64,000 nucleotides of DNA from FEN-1297 sp963787005 (GTDB lineage: Bacteria; Bacteroidota; Ignavibacteria; Ignavibacteriales; Ignavibacteriaceae). Location of the stretch: contig CAWBBX010000018.1 of NCBI GenBank assembly GCA_963787005.1, positions 29,736-93,735 on the forward strand, written 5' to 3'. A program made the translations under genes and the position numbers. The first letter of the stretch is position 1. Each line of letters starts with the position of its first letter. The notes below the pieces were generated by a model, which worked only from the letters and a program-made list of their open reading frames with translations, had not been told where the DNA came from and did not search any database. Shown in pieces: positions 1 through 7,483 of this stretch.

Positions 1-1
1 T

Positions 2-148
2 GCAAAAGCTGGTTTTCCACCATTTGATTTGATTTATGTCATAGCAAGAAATGGAATTCTGATTGGCTTGGGAATTGGCTTGGGATTAGATTTCTATTTA
101 CAAAACGAAAAAGATTTATTTAATCTGTTAAAAATAAAAACTGCCTAA
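2..148 (+). CDS. C-terminal end of an unidentified protein (5' truncated by window edge)
   Basis: An open frame runs from the window edge to a TAA at 146-148, giving 48 residues. They include a Gly/Leu/Ile-rich hydrophobic stretch (ILIGLGIGLGLDFYL) that could be a membrane segment, then a charged tail ending LLKIKTA. The stop codon lies inside the 7-nt GCCTAAC box (143-149) that opens the attC-like element, the usual arrangement when an integron cassette gene ends in its own recombination site. The family is not recognisable from this fragment, and the start lies outside the window. Confidence 0.45.
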   Translation, partial: AKAGFPPFDLIYVIARNGILIGLGIGLGLDFYLQNEKDLFNLLKIKTA

Positions 149-384
149 CCCGCGCCTCAACCCGGCAGCATCTTCGCATTCGGCGTTTTACAAGTTTTGG
201 AGAGATCAGCTCCGTCTCAACATTTTGTTCGACGTTCAACATAAATTAATCAGACACGAGTTTGGCAAAACCGGCTCGCCTTCGGTGCGTACGAAAAAAT
301 TTACGCACCTCGGCGAGAGTAAAAGATAAAACAATCGGCAGTCGTGCTCTTGCGGCCCGTCAGTTCCGGGCTGACGGGTTAGGC
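143..384 (+). repeat. attC-like structured element (candidate integron cassette recombination site)
   Basis: The element begins with GCCTAAC (143-149, fits RYYYAAC) and ends with GTTAGGC (378-384, fits GTTRRRY), the inverse and direct core boxes of integron attC sites. The two ends pair imperfectly over more than 15 nt (GCCTAACCCG against CGGGTTAGGC, then a TCAACCCGG/CCGGGCTGA-like block). Inside are strong hairpins: CTCGCC-GGTGCGTA pairing with TACGCACC-GGCGAG (about 270-315), and CCCGTCAG/CTGACGGG (about 358-379). At 242 bp it is longer than usual attC sites, so the call is tentative. It could be another structured intergenic repeat. Confidence 0.4.
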
Positions 385-639
385 GCAACGCTGTTTGGCA
401 TTTTAAACTAAATTTATAACGGAAATGAATTATTTTATAAAACCTTGAGAATAGATGCTTCTTAAAATATTATAAAATAAGTATACGCCTATTATCGCTC
501 CTATTAAAAAAATATTGTCCATGGCTTGGTAAATAACTAACTGACAAAAAAACATCAAATTTGTGTCCTAAATATTAAGCACGCATAAATTATGCCGTTA
601 TACTTACCGGCCGAGTTAATAAATAAGATGGGGGATCCA

Positions 640-1350
640 ATGAATTCAACGTTTCAGACATTATTAAAGCACCTGCCGTTTATATTTCCATTCTTGATTA
701 TTATTCTGTTCCTCATCATTTGCTCAAATATCACAGATAATAACAATTCAATGGAGAAGGCTCAAAAATTATTGCAACAGAGGAATTTTAACGGTGCAAT
801 AAAAATTTATGATATGATTATTGCGAAAGATACTGATTATGTGGCGGCATATGTTCAACGAGGTTTAGCAAAATCATATGCGGGAAATAATGCGGGTGCG
901 ATTGAAGATTACAGCCATGCTATACAGAAAAATAGCAATAATATATCGGCGTTATGGAATAGGGGGACAGAATATAGACTGATGGGCCAGTATCAAGAAT
1001 CTATTGCGATTTTAATAAGGCGTTAGAAATAGACTCACTTTCTATGAATGCATCCGAACTATATGAAAACCGAGGTTGGGCAAAATATGACGCTGGGGAA
1101 TATCAGAGCTCAATTAGTGATTTTACAAACGCGATATATCGTAAACTCTAAATCAGCACATTCATATTATTTGAGAGGAAAAGCAAAGCAAAAGTTAAAT
1201 AAACTTGATGAGGCATGTGAAGATTGGCAAATAGCTCAGGATTTAGGTTATCAATTTAGCGAACAAGAAATCGAAATGTTTTGTAAGAAAACTCTTACGG
1301 TAAATTGCCTAACCTGCTCCTCAAACCGACAGCCCCGCTTCTGTATTTAG
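640..1350 (+). pseudogene. TPR repeat protein, frameshifted twice
   Basis: Translation from ATG 640 (after GGGGGAT; the upstream ATG at 592 has no ribosome site) gives an N-terminal hydrophobic anchor (FPFLIIILFLIICS). TPR-like helices follow, with typical motifs such as GNNAGAIEDYSHAIQ. The frame breaks near 1005-1010, and the next TPR continues in another frame (DFNKALEIDS ... DAGEYQSSISDFTNAI). It breaks again near 1140, and a third block (SYYLRGKAKQKLNKLDEACEDW) is read in the frame that stops at 1350. Three in-register TPR pieces in three frames show one gene with two indels. The C-terminus runs into a second GCCTAAC box, so the true end may be near 1310. This could be real decay or sequence error. 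It sits where the gene of an integron-like cassette would be. Confidence 0.6.
1307..1342 (+). repeat. Left half of a second attC-like element (truncated)
   Basis: GCCTAACCTGCTCCTCAA here closely matches the left end of the element at 143 (GCCTAACCCGCGCCTCAA). It lies at the 3' end of the TPR gene, as the first copy lies at the end of the upstream gene. No GTTAGGC-type right box is visible in the following 150 bases, so only the left portion remains. The spacing of the two copies defines a unit of about 1.1 kb carrying one plus-strand gene. Confidence 0.4.
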
Positions 1351-1435
1351 TCAAACGATGTTTAACAACCTTTCCAACACCCGGCCGGTTTGAAAGCGCC
1401 TCCCGAAACTCCAAATAGGACGAATATTTCCTGAC

Positions 1436-2110
1436 TCACAAACCAGCCGGGCTCGTACTGCTCCATACTATCCGCCCGGTTCTCATATCCACTCCCGCCG
1501 CCGCGGCGTAAATTATCAGCCGCTTGTACACGCCAAAGAGATCTTCATCATTACCAAAACTGATATTTATAGAACATCTTCCGGTATCATCAAGCTTTTC
1601 AATTTTCCGCGAATAATACCTTAATATAAACTCGTCTTCATCTTCTTCTTCCGGCTCAAAAAAGTAAACGACAGCGTGAATATAGAAGGGGACCGGAAGG
1701 CTTTCCTGTCTGCCGTTTATAATCATGAACGTTAAACTTAAGCTCTCCCTGTCCAGCGCTGCTTTTTCAATTTTCGCCGGAACTCCCGGCGGTGTTATAA
1801 TATTATCTATAGTGAGCCTGCCTTCACCTGTGAGCTTTGCGTTGTTGCTGATAAGCTTCTGGTAAGAATTAGACCCCTTTACTTTTGCCGCGGTCCAGAC
1901 TTCCTTTAGCTCCGGCACGGCATTAACGAAACTGGCGAGCACCACCGTTAATCCGAATTTATTCATGTTTGCTTTTGCCTTCGGCGACTGGCTTATTTTT
2001 ACGCTCTCCGGCTTGCGGGATACTACCTGCTTTCCGTTTCTAACTTTGTATACTTTATCTCCTACGGTCCCGCTTATATCCCCTAGAACATTCTTTTTTA
2101 CTATGCCCAT
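1436..2110 (-). CDS. DUF6266-like protein of unknown function
   Basis: The start is taken at 2110 (MGIVKKN), preceded by GGGGGT at SD distance; an upstream ATG at 2140 lacks such a site. The 224-residue protein has no signal peptide. Its N-terminus (GDISGTVGDKVYKVRNGKQVVSRKP) has the Gly-x-x-Gly/'VGDxVxxxRxGKxVVxxKP' look of DUF6266 proteins. A Ser/Lys-rich segment follows, then a C-terminal beta-rich part with an acidic run (EPEEEDEDE near residue 165). No enzymatic motif is seen. It points opposite to the cassette-like genes and appears to be monocistronic. The family assignment comes from memory of the N-terminal pattern. Confidence 0.65.
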   Translation of the reverse strand: MGIVKKNVLGDISGTVGDKVYKVRNGKQVVSRKPESVKISQSPKAKANMNKFGLTVVLASFVNAVPELKEVWTAAKVKGSNSYQKLISNNAKLTGEGRLTIDNIITPPGVPAKIEKAALDRESLSLTFMIINGRQESLPVPFYIHAVVYFFEPEEEDEDEFILRYYSRKIEKLDDTGRCSINISFGNDEDLFGVYKRLIIYAAAAGVDMRTGRIVWSSTSPAGL

Positions 2111-2631
2111 AATACCCCCGATTTTCTTAATATAATGCAAAAATTATATATCGTAAAGAATAAAAGAAACGGAAAAGAAAAAATCAAGGTTAGTGCAAAC
2201 ATAAGCAGGCAAAAGCAGCTATAAACAGGTCGTAAAATTTGCTCTTTTTTGAGTATTAATGTATATAGAATGCAAGATATTCTGTCCCACTCATTAATAA
2301 AATAAAGTCCCTCTCACATGCGCTTCAGGTGCGCTTCAACTCCGCTCTAACTCCGGTGTAACCGGCATATGAATGGCGGTTAAATAGCAATTTAATAGTT
2401 CCACTTTCCCCTAAGTGATACTTAGTGCTCCGAATTCTAAAGAGTTGCACCAAGTACCACAACGTTCTCACAAAGTAACACAAAGGGATCTCAATTGATA
2501 AAAAATTAGAATTTATTTGAACTTCATAAATGAAGTTCCTACGAAACAACTTTTGCTTTCTTGCCTTTATCCCCGCCGCGTTTATATATTTGATGCAGCT
2601 TTAAAACCAATACTATATCGGAATAATTATC
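2111..2631. other. Intergenic region without a recognisable gene
   Basis: About 520 bases lie between the start of the DUF6266-like gene and the SDR gene, so it should carry the promoters for both. There are short local repetitions (GTGCGCTTCAACTCCGCTC-like, 2328-2350) but no clear hairpin terminator or tRNA. Small open frames here show no protein-like pattern. Confidence 0.4.
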
Positions 2632-3367
2632 ATGAACACATCCGGAAATACAATATTAATAACCGGCGGAACATCCGGAATCGGACTGGGTTTCGCCGAG
2701 GAATTTTTAAAAAGAGATAATACTGTAATAATCTGCGGAAGAAGGAAAGAGCGGCTTGAACAGATAAAAGAAAAACATGGACATATCGTTACAAAAGTTT
2801 GCGATGTAAGTATCCCGTCCCGGAGAGAAGAGCTTGTCGGCCTGGGTTATTAAAAATTATCCCGGTACAAACATACTTATCAACAACGCGGGGGTTCAGC
2901 TTCCGGGCGATCTTAGTAAAGAAATTGACATGGAAAGAGTTACGCGTGAAGTGAATATAAATCTCATGGCCCCTATACATATTACTTCCTTATTTATTGA
3001 ACATCTCAAATCTAAAAGCGATTCTGCTGTAATTAATATTTCATCCGGACTAGCTTTTGTGCCGCTTGCCGTCGTTCCCGTATACTGCGCCACAAAAGCC
3101 GCGCTGCATTCGGTTACTATGTCTCTCCGTTATCAGTTAAAGAATACTCCGGTAAAAGTTTTCGAAATAATCCCGCCTTCTGTCGATACTGAACTGGGAT
3201 CGGAAAGAAGAGCGGATAAGAATCAGTCGCACGGCGGAATACCGATTGGCGAATTTATAGAAGAATCTATGCGTGCCCTCGAGAGGAACTTGTCCGAGGC
3301 GGCGATTGCCGGAGCAAAGAACCTGCGCGAAAAAGGCGATTCTTTCTTTCATATAATGAACGGGTGA
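2632..3367 (+). pseudogene. Short-chain dehydrogenase/reductase (SDR), one frameshift
   Basis: Likely an NAD(P)-dependent oxidoreductase of the classical SDR fold. Visible motifs are the cofactor loop TGGTSGIG near the N-terminus, NNAG in the middle, the catalytic Ser in INISSGLAF and YCATK (Tyr/Lys of YxxxK). The frame breaks near 2838-2841: removing one G from GTCGGCCTGG joins ...REELV to AWVIKNYPGTN without loss. The joined protein would be about 245 residues, normal for the family. It resembles DltE-type SDRs; the substrate cannot be told. All catalytic residues are present, so a sequencing or assembly error is at least as likely as true inactivation. Confidence 0.75.
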
Positions 3368-3377
3368 AAAATCGGTT

Positions 3378-3454
3378 GTATGTAGTATGTAGTATGTAGT
3401 ATGTAGTAGGCAGTAGGTAGTATGTAGTAGGCAGTAGGTAGTATGTAGTAAGTG
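3378..3454 (+). repeat. Heptanucleotide tandem repeat, 11 units
   Basis: Eleven consecutive 7-mers of the type GTATGTA, with the variants GTAGGCA and GTAGGTA in a higher-order order, lie directly after the SDR stop codon. The repeat is intergenic and about 135 bases upstream of the sensor kinase start. Confidence 0.9.
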
Positions 3455-3588
3455 TCTTGTCCTCTCATAATTTCTTCTTTTAAAATTTATTTGATGTCTT
3501 TGTGATTTTATTTTTATAAATTCAAATGTCGAAGGCGGAAACTGCACTCAAACGACATTAACGAATTTATCAATTAACCGAAACCCAA

Positions 3589-6573
3589 GTGAAAAAAACA
3601 CTCCTCGGTCTTATCATCATTTCATCATTCTTGTCGGCTCAGCAAAAGGAGCATCGGTTTTTCGAGCCGTCGGCCGGGAACTACGGCCTAGTCTGCCGGG
3701 TTATAGATCAAAGGGACGGGCTGCCGAGTAATTTTATCAAGAAATTTTTTCTTGATAAAAAAGGATTCCTGTGGATATTAACGGATGAGGGAATAGCAAG
3801 ATGGGACGGCGGACACTTCAAAATTATTAACGGTGAAAATTATCCTGAATTTTCCGGTTACAGCTTTCAGAATATATGCGAAGATAAAAACGGCGGGATC
3901 TGGATTAACACTGAGCCCGAAAACATATTCAGATTAATTGACGGCGTTATAAATCATGTTGCCGACTTAAAAAAGTTGTCGGGTAAAATCGTCAGTCGTA
4001 TCGTATCCGACGAACAGGGCAATCTCTGGATAGGAACACTAAATTCAGGTTTGTTTAAGTACGACGGCAGCAAGTTAACTTCTTATTACGCATCGCACGG
4101 TTTGAATGAAAAAAGTATCTCCCGCATAATCCTCGATTCGCAAAATAAATTATTAATCGGTACCAACGGGGGCGGACTCTTCAGGCAGAGCGGCCAAGGA
4201 TTTAAAAAAGTATATTCCTGGAATGAGAATTCTTCGAAGAGAATAATTGTAATGTTTGAAGATTCACTGCACATGTTATGGCTTGGCACCAATAGGGGAA
4301 TAACAATTTTAAAAAATTTCAAACCGGTAAACATTCCTCTTTTAAATAAATTATCCAGAGATCTAATACTTAGCATCGATCAGGATAAAGACGGAAACAT
4401 CTGGATTGCCACTTACAACAGGGGAATATTTGTATACACCGGAAATAAATTATTCCGCTTTACTACGGCGAACGGTTTATCGGATATAGAGCTTACGAAA
4501 CTTAAAGTAATTGGTGACGCTGTTTGGGTCGGGACTATCAACGGCGGGATAAATCAGATCAAAAGAGCAACGGTAAATATTATCTCTAAGGCAAATGGAT
4601 TAAATGTAGATTTTATTAATTGCGTTTACCAGGATATCGACGGTTCTCTGCTTGTAGGAACACTCAAAGGAATATTCAGAATTAAGGATTTACATCATCC
4701 TTCAGCCGTAAAACTCAACATACTTGCGAATAACCACATATACGCAATCAGGCGTGACCGCGCCGGACAATTAATAGTCGGAACGCGTTTATTCGGTCTG
4801 TACATATTCGATAAAAACAAGGTTAAAAACTACTCTATAGAAAACGGATTGACGGTTAATTTTGTGAGAGCAGTTTTTATAGACGAAGACGGTTCCGTAT
4901 GGATCGGCACAAACGGCGGCGGCGTATGCATACTTAAGAACGGAAAGTTCAAATATCTATCTGCAAAAAATGGACTTTCAAATAACTTGATCTCGTTTAT
5001 TCATAAATCACGCGAAGGCAAATACTGGATCGGCACATCGGGCGGAGGAGTTAATATCCTCGATAAAAGCGGCGGTATTAAAATTTTGGATAAAGAACAC
5101 GGATTGAAAGGAAACGTAGTCTCTTCTATTTATGAGGCAGCTAACGATGATATTTGGCTGACTGTAAACGGGGGAGGCGTGTCGAAGATTTTCAAAGGCG
5201 GCATTTTTAATTTTACAGCTGCGGACGGGATGTTTACCGATAAAGTATTAAACATTATTCCGGATAATAAAAACAGGTATTGGTTTCCCACAAGAAAGGG
5301 TATTTTCTCTGTCGATGTTTCACAGTTTCGCGATTTTCAATCAGGCAAAATTTCCGGACTCACATGCAGCAATTACGGAATTTCCGACGGCATGCTGAAT
5401 GACCGGTGCACCGGTTCCTCCCCGCAGACGGCAGTTAGAACCGCCGAAGGCAATTTATACTTTTCCACTTATAAAGGTGTTGCCGAGATCGATCCCGGTA
5501 CGATTACCGAAGGGAAAAAAGACATTAAAATGGTAATTGACGATAAGATCGTCGATTCAAAAAAATATTCGGCGCGGCAGCTTCTTCATATTCCTCCGAA
5601 TCATAACAGAGTTGAAATAGGATACGATGCTATCTCTTTCAATCACCCGGAGAATATTGTATATAAGTATATGCTGAAGGGACTCGATAACGATTGGCTC
5701 GAGGGGAGGAGAGCCGGGAAAGCCGTTTATACGCATCTGGCTTACGGGAATTACACATTTAAAGTATTTGCAAAAGATAAATACGATAACATAAAATCTT
5801 CTGTCGCTCAGCTTAACATTTACGTGGAACCTTATTTTTGGGAAACACTTTGGTTCCGGTGGGGTTCGATTCTTCTGCTGTCTATTTTATTGGTTATTGC
5901 AACTCGATATTATTTGTCGGTTAAGTTTAACCGTAAGCTGAAAATGATTGAAGCCGAGAGAGCGCTGGAAAATGAGAGGATAAGGATCTCAAATGATATG
6001 CACGATGAGCTCGGCGCAAGCGTAACTAAGATGAGCCTGCTGAGCGAGCTCGCCAAAAGAAATTCCGATAATCCTGAGTATATAAAGGAGAATCTCCGTC
6101 AGATTTCCGACATGGGGCATAGTCTCGCTTCCACAATGGATGAAATTGTCTGGGCAGTTAACCCGAAAAACGATCGGCTCGATAAACTTATTTATTATAC
6201 GGTTCAATATGTGGAAGATTATCTTTCCTTGGCAGGCATTGAGGTGATGCTCGATATTCCTGAGGAAATGCCGGATAAATTTATATCCGCCGAAGTAAGA
6301 CACAACATATTTTTAGTAATAAAAGAAGCAGTGAATAATATCGTTAAACATTCAGGAGCGGATAAAGCAAAATTATCGGTACTGCTGACCGAAAAGGATA
6401 AAATATCATTTTCTCTTTCCGATAACGGAAAAGGTATCGATTTCGATAAGATCGATAAATTCAGAAACGGATTACAGAACATGCGTAAAAGAATAGAAAA
6501 TCTAAACGGTTTCTTCGAGATGAAAAACCTGGAGGACATGGGAATTTCAATTCATTTCTCGCTTAATATTTGA
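3589..6573 (+). CDS. Two-component sensor histidine kinase with Reg_prop beta-propeller sensor
   Basis: The 994-residue protein starts at GTG 3589 with a signal-like hydrophobic N-terminus. Repeated WIGTxxGG-type blades from about residue 40 to 620 match the two-component regulator propeller, the periplasmic sensor of Bacteroidota. A Y_Y_Y domain follows (about 670-750), then one membrane helix (about 755-778). The cytoplasmic part is a HisKA_3-type dimerisation region with the phospho-acceptor His at about residue 805 (NDMHDELGAS) and a C-terminal HATPase with NNIVKHS and SDNGKGID. There is no receiver or AraC domain, so it must signal to a separate regulator. The LuxR-type regulator 158 bases downstream is the obvious partner. 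The ligand is unknown. Confidence 0.9.
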   Translation: MKKTLLGLIIISSFLSAQQKEHRFFEPSAGNYGLVCRVIDQRDGLPSNFIKKFFLDKKGFLWILTDEGIARWDGGHFKIINGENYPEFSGYSFQNICEDKNGGIWINTEPENIFRLIDGVINHVADLKKLSGKIVSRIVSDEQGNLWIGTLNSGLFKYDGSKLTSYYASHGLNEKSISRIILDSQNKLLIGTNGGGLFRQSGQGFKKVYSWNENSSKRIIVMFEDSLHMLWLGTNRGITILKNFKPVNIPLLNKLSRDLILSIDQDKDGNIWIATYNRGIFVYTGNKLFRFTTANGLSDIELTKLKVIGDAVWVGTINGGINQIKRATVNIISKANGLNVDFINCVYQDIDGSLLVGTLKGIFRIKDLHHPSAVKLNILANNHIYAIRRDRAGQLIVGTRLFGLYIFDKNKVKNYSIENGLTVNFVRAVFIDEDGSVWIGTNGGGVCILKNGKFKYLSAKNGLSNNLISFIHKSREGKYWIGTSGGGVNILDKSGGIKILDKEHGLKGNVVSSIYEAANDDIWLTVNGGGVSKIFKGGIFNFTAADGMFTDKVLNIIPDNKNRYWFPTRKGIFSVDVSQFRDFQSGKISGLTCSNYGISDGMLNDRCTGSSPQTAVRTAEGNLYFSTYKGVAEIDPGTITEGKKDIKMVIDDKIVDSKKYSARQLLHIPPNHNRVEIGYDAISFNHPENIVYKYMLKGLDNDWLEGRRAGKAVYTHLAYGNYTFKVFAKDKYDNIKSSVAQLNIYVEPYFWETLWFRWGSILLLSILLVIATRYYLSVKFNRKLKMIEAERALENERIRISNDMHDELGASVTKMSLLSELAKRNSDNPEYIKENLRQISDMGHSLASTMDEIVWAVNPKNDRLDKLIYYTVQYVEDYLSLAGIEVMLDIPEEMPDKFISAEVRHNIFLVIKEAVNNIVKHSGADKAKLSVLLTEKDKISFSLSDNGKGIDFDKIDKFRNGLQNMRKRIENLNGFFEMKNLEDMGISIHFSLNI

Positions 6574-6681
6574 TGCATGTCAGGGTTGTGTGCTTTGGAT
6601 GAATTTCCAAAAGAAACTGCGCAGATGTATCGATAGAATTATTCTAAAATTATTGCCGCAAAAATCAGACTGAATTAATTA

Positions 6682-6699
6682 TCACACTTTCGGGTGATT
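6682..6699 (+). promoter_or_regulatory. Operator-like motif upstream of response regulator
   Basis: TCACACTTTCGGGTGATT contains the dyad TCAC-N10-GTGA. The same motif, 15 of 18 bases identical, occurs at 7404-7421 before the next gene. It lies 31 bases before the regulator's ATG. Binding by the LuxR-family regulator is inferred from position only. Confidence 0.4.
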
Positions 6700-6730
6700 T
6701 AAGAATGAAATTAAATATTTAGAATTCATT

Positions 6731-7368
6731 ATGGATAACGAGGAAATAATAAAAGTCGCAGTCATAGAGGACGATAAGGATATACGGGCAGGATTGGAGC
6801 TGCTGATAAAAGGTTCTCCCGGTTTTCAGTGCGTCGGTACATTCGGTGAGTACGATTCATCGATAAAGAGCATTCCTCTGCTCAGGCCCGATGTAGTATT
6901 AACCGATATAAATTTGCCCGGCAAGAACGGGATTGAGTGTGTAAGTAAACTTAAAAACTATCTGCCCAGAACTCAGTTTATTATGCTTACGATGTACGAC
7001 GATAATGAACTTGTTTTCGAAGCTTTAAAAGAGGCGCCACCGGCTATCTGCTTAAGCGTACGCCGCCGGCGATTCTATTGGAATCAATAAAAGAAGTGCA
7101 TTACGGCGGTTCGCCCATGTCGATGGAAATTGCCAGGATGGTGGTAACATCGTTAGATCACTCAAATAATCCCGAGATACAAAAAGCTAAACTCACCGAA
7201 AGAGAAGCGGAAGTACTTGAGCACCTGGCAAAAGGGATGAGATATAAAGAGATTGCCGACGCGCTTTTTATCAATCTTGAAACAGTCCGCACACATCTTC
7301 GAAAGATCTACGAAAAGCTGCAGGTGCGCTCTGCTACAGAGGCTGTAATAAAATATTTGAAGAAATAA
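6731..7368 (+). pseudogene. LuxR/NarL-type response regulator, one frameshift
   Basis: The N-terminal receiver domain has the acidic pair EDD (residues 13-15) and the phospho-acceptor Asp at about residue 59 (TDINLPGKNG). The C-terminal LuxR-type HTH reads KLTEREAEVLEHLAKG ... RTHLRKIYEKL. The frame breaks near 7034: adding one G to GAGGCGCC restores GATGYLLKRTPP, which holds the conserved Lys of the receiver. The joined protein would be about 212 residues, normal for NarL/FixJ regulators. It follows the sensor kinase and is its probable partner. All key residues survive, so a one-base sequence error is plausible. Confidence 0.8.
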
Positions 7369-7403
7369 ATTCTCCATCATCAGAATCCTTCCGCAATTTA
7401 ATT

Positions 7404-7421
7404 TCACACTTATAGGTGATT
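7404..7421 (+). promoter_or_regulatory. Second copy of the operator-like motif, upstream of exported protein
   Basis: TCACACTTATAGGTGATT differs from the copy at 6682-6699 only in its central three bases. Similarity continues weakly downstream (AATG-A-AATT in both). It lies 62 bases before the ATG of the T9SS protein, suggesting shared control with the regulator gene. Confidence 0.4.
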
Positions 7422-7483
7422 GCACTAATGGAATTCGACGCTTAGTTTTTTCAGCGAATATTAAATGAAAAAACAAGGCGGAT

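Noticed and set aside
2517..2720. 67-residue frame overlapping the SDR start
   Set aside because: Overlaps the clear N-terminus of the SDR gene in another frame and has no recognisable pattern.
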